A stretch of 64,000 bases of DNA from positions 248,001 to 312,000 of the forward strand of contig WIXG01000027.1 in NCBI GenBank assembly GCA_009869945.1, given 5' to 3'. This DNA is from Mesaphorura yosii (Eukaryota > Arthropoda > Collembola > Poduromorpha > Tullbergiidae). This document shows, piece after piece, positions 13,601-25,600 of the stretch (the first letter of the stretch is position 1; every line of letters begins with the position of its first letter). The notes below the pieces were generated by a model. The model saw nothing but the letters and a program-made list of their open reading frames with translations, did not search any database and had not been told where the DNA came from. The translations under genes and the position numbers were made by a program.

Positions 13601-16600
13601 CGCGTTTGGTGGTAATGGAAACGCGTACATTTGGCATTTCTCAATAATGCATTATATTATTACTCCAAATGTTTACCTAGGCAAAGCGAAGCTACCAGCA
13701 CGCAGAAGTCAACATTTTTATAGGCCAAGCAAACACCAACCACAGCACAAACAGGCGTGCGGTGGACGTAATGGCCTCCGTGTGACGATGATGAAACTGA
13801 AACTTATGAAAATTCAGAGAATAAATATAATTATAAGAACCTAATCTAATGCTGCGGCTCAGAAATGTGAACCGAAATGAACTTTCCGATTGTGCCTTGC
13901 CTTCTTTCTTAAGTGAGTATGTTTTATTCACTGAGATCTCACAGTGAAGATTCTTATTGCCAAATGAGTTTTTGACACTTTTAAGTGCTAAAAACGTGTG
14001 CTGCTGCTTACTTTGTATTTCGGTCGAGGGAAGTTGGCGTGGTGCAATAATGTGGATTACGGCACTTGTTCAACATGCTGTTCCCTCCACCAGCGCTTGT
14101 GTAATTAAACTTTGTTTTACTTTCTCCGCTAGTTTCTGGCCCAGTGCGATTTTTATACACTCGTCTTCAATCTTTTGTGCTCTTAAGATTAAAAATAAGT
14201 TTTTACACTCTACCGTTCCCTCGTGTGCGCGTCTATGCCGTACACTTCTTAATAACGCAATATGCATCATGTAAAGCAACTTGTGTTTTGTAAACCAAAA
14301 CACACGCTGCCACATAGTATTTTGCTATTGTTTTTGTGTGTCCTACTCTCATTATGTATCAACTCGCCCGACTTTCTCCGCAAAAGAACAACAGCGGTAA
14401 GCACGGGAACAGAAGGTTCATTCTTTGCCTGGAGTTTATTCAGCCCATGGTTTATGACGCCGTTTACAACACTTGTAATTTTCGTATTTTTCCTGGCGCA
14501 CGCAGCGCAGAGACAAACTTTCTTCCTTACAAATAATAATCATCGTAAGCAATCGCGTTACTCGTTTGCATCTTTTCCATGCCAACATTCAAGCTGCCAA
14601 ACACCACATCCAAAGCCAGGCCGAGGCAGGCAGGCTAGACAACCTAAAATCACTTTCCTAATTAAATTACGCCGAAATCCCCTCCGTTCATTCTTCGTTG
14701 GCGTTTGTCGCTGTTCGTGTCTTGCGTTCTTTTCGTGCATGCATCATTTTGTTTCCAAGAAACATGAACTGACTGACTGACGGAGCACATCATGCAAGTA
14801 TCATGCTGACTACGCATGGAGAAAAGGTTCACAAAGGCCATTCTCTACGGCAAAAGGAAAAGGAAGGGCGGAAGCCGAGCAGAAGGGTAGCTTTGCTGGT
14901 TCCTTATTTGAGGTTGAATATTTAGCAGCCTTCTTATTTGAACACACGATTTTGATGATACAATTCAAACTAAAATTTCTTTCTTTGAAGATTTCCGACC
15001 TTCGGAGCAAACCTCAAAATATCTTTCAGAAGATCAAAACTTTCACCCCTAAAATTTAATGTATGTAAATTTATTTCTAATGTGAGTTCGTTTGTCGCCA
15101 TGTATATTCCTTAGGCACCGCGCCTTTCTCCAGGCGTTTTGTATTCGGTTGATTATACAATTAATGCCTGCTACAAGGGTTGAGATCTAATGAGCCATTT
15201 CTCCGTCCGTCGGGGCTGAATTTCGCCGGTGAGAAGGTTAGCTATTCTCAACAAGAAAGGCTGTATAATTGTTGGTAGTATTTTGCAAGATTTGGTCTCG
15301 CTCTAGCATTGGACGGCGAATCGAGCGCCATTCTACGAGAACGTCGAGGACGGGGAATATCGCAGACAGGGCGATACGTAGCACGCGTAGTAAGGAAGTA
15401 GTGTTTCGGGATAAGACATGATGGGAAGAAGCAGAGCTAATAATAATACCGAAATTATACATGTAAAATTTGGTTGATAGTCCAGGGCACGGGCACGGGA
15501 CGGGAAATGTTTTCCCACACGTTTCCATGACTTCCAACAACAAAAAGACGAAAAACTGATTCACGCTCCCATCGCATCGAAGCGAGACGGCTTTTACTTT
15601 TTTGTGTGTCCACAGACAAATGATGCCCGATCGTCATTCTCGTCGCAAATACTGTGTATATCATTATTGTGCTGTTACAAGCTGCAATTCGGAGCACAAA
15701 AGTCCACAAACACTTCCACACTTCGTCGTACGCCTTTCCAGTGATGAACTCTTGCTTCACTTTACTCATTACCTTATTAAGCGTCTATGAGACGGAGACT
15801 TGCACTCATTAACTTTCTTCTATAGCAATCCACAGCACACGGACTATTCCGAAAGTCCATGAATTAGAGTCGAAATTCTGCCTGGTGCTAATAAGTAGGG
15901 ATTAATCCTTCAAATAACCTTCGCAGTCACATTTCTCGAGTCATCCTGTCCTGTGTTGTCGTCATAATCATTACGGCCACAATTGCGAGGGCTGGGTTTG
16001 TCAATCAGAAATTTCTTTAAAGACATTAATAACTGCTAATCATTCTCAATCAGTCCATCGTTCCTTATTCCTAGACGGTAGACGATAATTACAAACATTC
16101 ATTGCAACACGTCCTACTTCATGAGCGCCTCACAACTCTGTCCTGTTTCGTAAGTTGATGGCAATCTCACGCGGCTGTGCATTCGACGGTGGAAAGTCTT
16201 TCTTTTCTCGTAGAAATGCGACTCGGATGAAAGAGCTCTTTTCTCACTCACCTGTCAAAACTTTTCCACTGGCATGTTTCTGCTTCTACTTCTGCCGTGT
16301 GTCGTGACGCCGCATTGAAGTAGCGCAGCACAGCAGCTACCATTTCACCTGAACAGAGTCAGTGTTTGCAGGCCCATTACCCGTACCTCCTCGCTTGCTC
16401 TCATATTTTATGCTTCACGTCGTGTCTTCACTCTTCTCGCTTCGGGCTAAGTAAACCAAGTCCTCCCATAATAATACATCGTTCACATGCATACACACCT
16501 GAGAAGAAGTGTTGAGTAGTCTTTAGCCAGTATCTATAGGTACACCTTCGGGTGAAAGCCATGAAAGTAGTGCCACGTCATGCCATGCATGCGATGCAGT

Positions 16601-19600
16601 GCATTACAGACTCGATCCGAAATTCATTATAAAATGTTTCAACACTTCACGGCAACGCCACAGCACAGTGTGGCGGGCCTTCAAATTACACATTCAAAGT
16701 GGGAGAAACTACGTGCATGTTATTACAAGACCGAAGCGATAGTTATTGTTATTAGAGCATGCAATCGTCTTCATCGCCGAGCCATCGCAGTGCGCGTACG
16801 TGTACCTGGCAGCATTAAGCACTGACTACAGCGAGCAGTCCACGGTGCATGATATGACGTACATTAGGATTGCTAAGCTGAATCAAACTATATACTAGAG
16901 ACCCTGGTTTTATTATTTTCTCCAGAACTTGGCTTGGCTATAGCCACTCAATCTCTTTTCATCCATCCTAGTCAATTCAAAGGCTTCTGAATCTCAATTT
17001 TTAAAGTCTCTCGTCTTCGCCTTGCTTACCTGCTCAGCCTTCGATGAATTCGCGGGCCTGTGAGATACAGAGACAGAAGAGTAAGTTATTTAGTAATGGC
17101 GAAATGTGGGCTTAAAAGCCTCGTCATTTTCTAATGAAAATCAAAGCAGGCGTGCACTTGCCAGGCTTATAATCATTGCATGGCATTTGCTTATTTCGGT
17201 CGTACTTCATTAAATGTCAAGTGTGCAAAGTTTGAGTTGTGATGCTGAATGCCCACAAGCAAGGTATGTGAAAATCATTGCAGAAATAGTTTGCTAGTCA
17301 TATTCTGGAATCTGGAAAAGTTGTACGTGGACATTTGACTGTGAACGCTCTAATTATAAGATACTCATTATTTAGTTTAGAGTTAAATTGCACAAAATTT
17401 ATGTACACGAGGCTCAATAAACGTCAACGCTCGCCACTACCACTAAAATTATGGCCGCTCCATTATGTTGTTTACTCTGAATCTTCACCCATCTCGCGTG
17501 TGCTGTCGACGAAATTCGCAATACAATCCTGGTTGACCTTTGCTCCTTTTCCTGTCCTGCTTCTCACTACACCGCGTCCTTCTTTGGCTGATATTTTAAT
17601 TTATGCATGTTGATCGAGTTTATTTCGTGTGACCTAGAAGATGGAATGCAGACAGTGCTGACGAACGCTTTAATTTAATTGAGATGATGTGAATGGTGTA
17701 ATGTCATGAAGATGTTTGGTTTCGACCGATTTGAGTTGTTTGGTATGCGTAGCGGGTTCATTTATAGTTACTTAATTTTGTTTTCTCTTTTGCCCTCTCC
17801 CGCCCGTTTTAGGTAAGCCGACCATGCATTCCTCCTCTTGTATGCAAGTCAACGTAGGATTCAATTGTGGAACTGACGACGCACCGATTCCTGGCATCGG
17901 TAAGATTTAGAATTCATAATATCGTAACTATTCTTAACTTATTCTTCCCAAGCGGAGCAAATCCATTGAAATACTCGTGGGGTTGTAATCGTCGACTATG
18001 AGTCCCAAGGAAAATTCCCAGCGGACTAAATTAGAGTTCCCATTCTATCCCCATTATTATTGCTGTGGGCACGTCTTAATAAGCAGCCTTAACTGAAGGG
18101 TTTCATCATGACAAAGACTGTCTTCACGAGAATTCGGCGTTGCGAATTTAAACTGATTGGTTCGCATTTGTTTTTCGCATTTTGTTCCCGGAGATGATTG
18201 CGTAATCGTGGAATCGTTTGGAAGCGTTTGCTTTGCTGGAATCAGGCCAAGGAGAGGCTGTTTTCTTATTCTCGTAAACCTTCATAATTCCTCACAGACT
18301 TCGTAAAGTTCGGTCCATTAAAGTGTCAAACGAAATTCCTCATTTTTAATGGTTGATGATATGACAGTCCTAAAAGGAATCACAACGAAACTAAAAGCCG
18401 ACAAAAGCGAGAGCGAAAGCGTGGAGTAAACAGTAACGAACGAACACAATAAAGTCGGGTCCCCTCAAAAATAAAAATCGTGCATGTCATTTAAATACTG
18501 ACTATAATTTTCAGTTGAAATGGTTTCCCGTTCTTTCTTATCACCTTTCATACATCATTGCATTACCTACGACGTCATTCATTACATTACTACATTATTA
18601 CGTCTGCATTTATGCATAGTCTGGGGAGAACTCCATCATAATCGAAAACACACAATTTTACGTGCATTTTTACTGCTTTTCTGTTTTTTGATCTGTAGAG
18701 TGAGAAATTCACGTTTATATGCGCGCCACCATTTCATTCGTCGTATTTTATTTCGCATTTTGCTCTGGAGTTTCCGTTTCTAACCGTAAAGATATCTTTT
18801 ATTGCTTGTACATTTTTGTTTAAACTGGAAATCGCTCAATAAGTTCACGACCGGCGGGAGACAAATCAGTTCCAGTGAATAATTTCCCGTGTTTATGCAA
18901 AACAACAATCAATATTAAGTCGGATAAAATAGGTTGAATAATATGGCGGGGACTTAAAATAGAATGACGGATTCGGCAGAAAACAGAGCGACAATGATGC
19001 GAAGAATATTTCGATACGTTAACCGTGCTTATTACGAAGGCATTTAAAGAGTGAACAATTGAATAATAACAGTTTCATTATTAGTAATTACAACGCCCTC
19101 CATTTAGAAGATTTGCGCCTAAAAACCGAAATCTGCATTTACCGGGCATGTGTACATGGAGCCGACGATGACTAGCTTGATCGTAGAGTTCAGAGTATAT
19201 TTTCATATTTTGCTCTTTCTCCGCGGCAGTCTGCATACGCTGTGGGCATTCTGGGGACAGTGCTCTCCCTTGCCTTGTCACGCTGTAGCTGTTTAAAGGG
19301 ATTTTGATGAACATTTCCCCATGACGAGCTTTCTCGCTATGGCTGAGCGCATAGAGAGGACGGTGTCATTAATCATCGCATTCAAAAGGCATAGAGTTTT
19401 GTAGTTGACAGCAATATTGCTGTTTTAAAAGCCTTCATCATCACACAAAAAGTAGGTATGTGGAGCTACATACTACGCTACATGCATGCTACAGCAGTTG
19501 TTGTCTCGCAACACTCGCATATGATACGAAGAAAAGAAAGCAAGGCGAAAAGCTTGTACACGTCTTCGTCATCGCCATCTAAGTCGTGCGTGCGTAGATG

Positions 19601-22600
19601 AGACCAATGTCTCTGCACAATTATCGCCCATAAAAGAATCTCACGAAGCTGGCAGACTTCCATTCTAATCTGATAAGAAATAAGAAACTTGGGGCGGGCA
19701 AGGCCGGGTTGAAGCGAGAAGAAAAAGAAAACAGAAACGAGAAGGCGATTTCATGTACATTTTTGGGTTAGCACTCTGTTCATTCCGCTTCGCCTTCTGC
19801 ATTACGCGATGCATGACAAGAGGACGAAAAAGTCGTCGACAAAGGAACCAGGAGAGAAGATGCAACTCAGTGCTCACACTTTTCTCTCACAAACAAGCGT
19901 ACTCATACGTGAAAATGCGTACTATAATTGCGAAAAGTAAACTCTGCGTTTGAGGAAGCTCTGCCGCAAAGGCAGATGAGAATGAGTGAGTATTGGGAAG
20001 AAATGATAAAACGAGGGATTTTGTCCCAATATCAGAATCTGCACACTTGCATGATTACTAAGGCCGCAGAAGGAAAAAAAATTGCTCTTATCCTGCGGCA
20101 TTTTTAATGTTTAATTTTCCCATTCGTAGCACTGACTTGAGGTGTTGTGAGCATTGTAAAGTATGTCCGATCAATCATAGTACTGAGCTCAGATAGAATA
20201 AAATTCAGATTTGATTTTTGAAAAGAATGTCTTATTTTTGACAAGCAACAAGTTTTTGCTTTCGTGCAATTAATGTCGATGGCGTTTCTTTGCAAGCATC
20301 AAAATTGTCAGCCAACTTAGGTCTAATGGCATTTACCCTTAAAAGTACGGAAAAATGTATGCGAAATCTTCTATTTCTTAGGATCTATTTTGCGCGCATG
20401 TGGCTAGAAATTATCATGCAAAATCCTGAGACTCTCGCTACATAAATGAACGTGTTAAACTATCAATGAACCTTATTACCAACAGTTCCATATTAAAACG
20501 AGAGTCACAAATGTAGAATGGCAACCGTTCCGGGCTAGAACGATGTCCGATGGCGGAGGCCTCGTATCTCGCCGAGTGTGCATTTAAACCGGGGGTATGT
20601 GACAAAGAAAGATGGGAATCTAACTCAAGTCACATGCGAGCACGAACGCGAATGCGGCCAGAAAAATATCCAGAGCGTATATTTACATTTCTATGATCAA
20701 ATACTTACCCGCACCTGTATGCTTCTATTTCTTGGTTCACTGTCGTCATACGCACTTTTTCGTATTGTACAATTATTTGCAACTTGTTCGCCGATTCGGA
20801 CGTATTGATTTAAAAAATTCAGACTGTCGTTCACTCTCCACTATTATTACAAAACACTGCGGTGGCCTGACCGATGAAAGTTCCTGCAACTGTGTCGCAT
20901 TCGGACTGGAAGTTCATCATTATGAGAATTTTATGTTTGCGTTTGTACTTGTACACACTTATTATAATTACTATTACAAGTCCGTTATTTACACGTTGTT
21001 ATCACGAGAGTCTTGTGCGGCGTGCTTCGTGAAACTCTCCATCGTTCTCTGAAAACGTGCATGCAGCCATCGTTATTACACTTTCATTTTTGACTTACGA
21101 TTTCAACAACTTCGAAACTATCCATTTGCGCTTCCTTCTCTTTTGGTGTTATTATCTTGCATAGTCTTCCTACTTCGTTACAATTCAAGTGCAGGAGCAA
21201 TATGAAATGGAATAATATTTAGTACGCAAGTTCAGCACAATCATTATTTCAGCCAGCTTTTAAGGTGTTGATTTTCGGTTTCTTTCTTCTACTCTTTTAT
21301 TTTGTTCCGAATGAATGATTCCTGCGAGTCGACAGCTCAAGTAAATATATTAGCATGCAGGAATCATACCGCAGTCAGGTGCGTGAAACAATTGCATCAA
21401 GTTCCCGTACTGCTACCAAGCGGCACGGTCTGTCTTTATTCGCTTTCACTGACATTAATTGGTAGTGGTTCAAGCTAATAGAATTGATTTGTGCGAATTA
21501 TAATAATGAGGCAGGGCATCTCGTCGTTCTAATGCTCGTCTGTCTGAATAACAAGCCCATGCCCTTGTGATACGACTTCATTTGTAAAATTTATGGCCCC
21601 TCTGAATTTTGCACAGCCCATTGGTCTCGACTTCAGGCTGGGGCTGAAGAAATTTACACTCCCAACTCTCCCGCCTGTTATCAGTGAAACGAGTTATGGG
21701 CACGATCGGCATCGTAAACATGTCGTAAAATTCAGGGAACTAAGAGCGAATGCTAATCATCACCTGCATACTAGGTAAGCGTGAGAAAGTGATATTTCCA
21801 GCCATTAGTAGCCGGAATCATAAATTGAAATTCCAGCTTCATAAGTGAAAATTCGCCTGCAAGTTCATTAAGCCTAAGTTACAATGTCTGCAAGTAACCA
21901 CGCATCATGCTCATGCATCTGCAAAAGCCGCGCTGGTAAAATCTGGATTGTAGAGGCAGTTCGAAGAAGCAAAGAACAAGCGGCGGTTGGAAAAGGCTCA
22001 CACATTCTGGAGAAAGAAAGTCGAAGTGAAAGTTGAGGTTTAGGAAGATTTTCTTGTTGGTTGATTTTGATCTATGAAGTTTCGTCTGCTGCTGCAAGCA
22101 GCAAGAGTCGAGCCATGAATGTGATCTCTGCTCTGGTTTGTATGCATTCTCTCATTCCCCTATTTTTCATTTGTTTAGTCGTGCGAAGCAGAACACAACA
22201 ACAGTCACCGCGCCAATGCTTTTCTCCTTACGGTGTGCTGCGGCAAATAATTCTGAGGTTGATGAGTTAAAAATCTTGTTTGCGTACTTGGTCGCAAAGA
22301 AAGACAAATACTCACATACGCATCTGGCGTGCGCATGGCGCGTACGGGGCTTATTAGCACCGAGGAAGAATGCACAATGCAAGCCATTCCTCCCGCAGTG
22401 GCAAAGGGTAAGAAAACTTGCCCATTAATGAATGAGTCAGAAAAGAAAGTAGCAGCAACAAATATTTACCACATTCACGATACAAGTTGCTGAATGCTGT
22501 GGTTCACGCATGTGATAATAATATGCTGCAGTTAGTTAGCTGGGCTGTGCCTGTACCCTGAACATGAACGCGTTCACGGGATAGACAGATAAGAAAGAAA

Positions 22601-25600
22601 ACAGAAAGTGAAAAGAATAATACAAGACGAGAAAAATATGAAACCTCGGATAACGACGATGATATACCCGAGACGAAAGAGGCGAGAAGAGAAACGAAAC
22701 TTGAAAAATAGAAATGAAAATTTTCTCACAACCTCTTCTGCCTTCCATCCATCTTCATAATATTCTATTTTTCATTATTTCATGCATACACAATTCACGG
22801 CAGAAGTATATGGCAATCCAACGCCCGGGCCATGTGTGCATGCAATATTTCCCATAGAAAATTAAACACGGAAAACGAAGATTGTATTTTGTGCTCCAAG
22901 ACCAAAATCTTGAACTTTCTCATCTCCTTTGCTTTGCTGTTCCGCGCCAAACCATACAGAACAATGTATTTCATTCCCAGCGTACGGGAAATTTAATGAG
23001 TTCAGTCGGAGTAACAAAACTTGGACAACGAGCAATGAGCATCGAATTAATGAGAATTTCTTCGGAAAGTCTGAGATAATTAGCAAAAAGTTGTAACTGG
23101 ACATGCAATGCAATCAGCACAATTACGCACAAAAATCAATATTACTCCTACAAATTGCTCAGGTCGTAATTTAAATCCTAACCAATAAGTGTAATTTAGT
23201 CAGAACATACGACTTTCTTCGTTGAGTAAACGCAAAAGCCTGAGGCTTGTGAATTATCAAGGTATGTGGGCTTGTGTGAATGCATGGCTCCTAACTGTTC
23301 TCAGGAGGTCAGTTCCAGGACCACGTCCGCTACAATCTCCAGTTGAAATATTTGCCGTCGACGGCGGTGGACCTACTTTTCCAGTGCGTCTTTGTAGCCT
23401 TTCCCATTTCTTTCTCGACAAAACCTAGAGTGCATTTGAGGAGGCAGACTAAGGAAAGGAGATACGAAAAGACATATTCGTTGCAAACGGACACAAGGTC
23501 TGGAGACAACTTGAGCAAATATTTATCTTAAAATTATTTGTTGAAAGATGAAAACTGATGTTGGGTGGGAGATTCTGTTAGTGGTCTAGGGAAAAAGAAC
23601 AGAATAACAAACTGTAGGTAAATATTAAATGCTGTGCTGTCGATAGACTCAAGACTCAACAATTGTCGTCTTCATCGAGACGCCTCTGACTTTCTACCAG
23701 CGCTCCTCCCTGTCACAACCATGCTGTATGCGGTGAAAGCTGTTAATTAATGACTTTGTAAGAAATATAACGACTATAACATTCGAATAATAATAAAGAA
23801 GCTGAAGTTTACCTCGATTAGGACTATCATACTTTGTACATGATATTTGAAAAGGCTGCCACACAAAAATTTGCTGTTGAAATTAGCTTACTTTGGACAC
23901 TATCATGTTATTATTACTTCATTCTTACTTTTTATTCTGCCTAATGGACTTCTCTGTGCCGAGTAATACGGGGAGAGTTGAGCGAAACGACAGTAGGAAA
24001 CTATCACGTCTTTCATTCTTCACTGGTATTTGTCGATTGTACTTTTGCTGTTTGACAGTTTAAAACGTTTAAGTGATGTGAAAGGAGAAAGAGGGAAATG
24101 GGGAAGAGAGGCGTAATAACATTCTTCACCGTACATGCGATTTCGGTGGGAAAGAATTGAAGTGGCGGAGAAAGGGAAAGTTAGTTGTCAAGCCGAGAGT
24201 GTAATGCAAAGCAAGTGAAGGCTACAATGAAAAATGCCTGTCCATCTAATTCGGAAGAAATGATGAACTGAATTTATACTCAGAGCGTTGCATTGCGTAG
24301 GTTGTTCGTTCCCCATCGCAGCAGTTCTTTTTCTTCTCTGTTCCTTCAATTCTTATCTTGCGTGCCTTCATTCTGCGTTATTCGAATCCCCAAATTGACA
24401 ACAACGAGGAAGAAATGTACATTGAGCGACCGAAAGGGTGATGTGACATTAGATTCTGCCTTTTGGCTTTGCTGGACTTACCGTCCGTTTTCTAGAGACT
24501 GCTCCTATTTGACAGTCTGAGAATACGAAAGAGCGCCAGCCGGCAGTCAGTCGTTCATTCATTGAGCATGAGAGTCGGGAAAATGATTGAGAATACTTAT
24601 ACATTTAAATGTTATGCCATCTTGTAATGCGACTTGCATTGTAAAGAATGCATACGATGGTTGACATGTCCATTCAAGAGCAAATTGCGTCACAGTTCAA
24701 TGAGCGCATTTATAAAGCAAGTTCGGGACAGGGCTCGCCGCACTTTGAGACCCGGGTTGTGTAAGAATATGCTCATTCCAAGCGGGTGGAAGGAGAGAAA
24801 GACTGCCTCCTTCTTAAAAATTCAAATCGTACGTATGAAATTCATTCATACAAAGTACGACGATGCACATGAAGCAAAAGTATGGCGAGTCGAACACGCA
24901 TAGCGAGCCGAGAAAGGAATTTTTGACAGGAGAAACTAAGAAAATACAAGCGAGGCAGGAAATAATCTGCATATTTGAAAGAGTGTGACAATTCGAGTGT
25001 AAATGAAAAGTAAAAAAGACGAACAGAAAGACGGCCGTTTGGTTCACAGCGCTGTGTTGGTGTCCTGACGCCGACTAAGAATGTCTGAATGCAGTGGAAG
25101 GAGAAAGAAGACAAGATTAAGTTGAGAAGGAGGTTTACTGAGCGGAGGGTAAAACAGACTTACGCAGCGTCAGAGAGATTTGGAGACGAAAAATTTCACT
25201 GTGCTGTGCTGCAGCAAGAGAAAAGAATAAAGTCCTGTGATACTTTTATGGAGAGAAAAGACTCGAGAGAGACAGTGGACGACGCGGACGCTCGGACTTT
25301 TGTTCTCATTTTAAAGACAGACAGTGCAATTTCACTCGATTCCATCGCCATCATATTCTCCCAAATGATTTGTATACGTTCTTGTTAAACTTTGCATTTG
25401 GCAGTGGCATTTGTGCGATTGCTGAGATGCAACACAAAGACGGCTTGAGATCGGACGAAAGTGGGCAGACGATTCCTTCCTATTATTACCATCTTATTTA
25501 CCCACTTGAGAAATGCCCACAATACGAGTTTAGATTAAGCCAACCAACAATGGCCGGCCGTCCGTGTGTCCGCCTGGCTGTTATTGTGTGACAAATTGAA

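Noticed and set aside
21617-21774. Possible onecut exon before the GTAAGC at 21775
   Set aside because: In the onecut phase it meets a stop after about 23 codons; kept only as a weak recursive-site candidate.
22349-22412. Possible 50-nt exon before GTAAGA in the onecut intron
   Set aside because: The acceptor has no pyrimidine tract, and the length would break the onecut reading phase.
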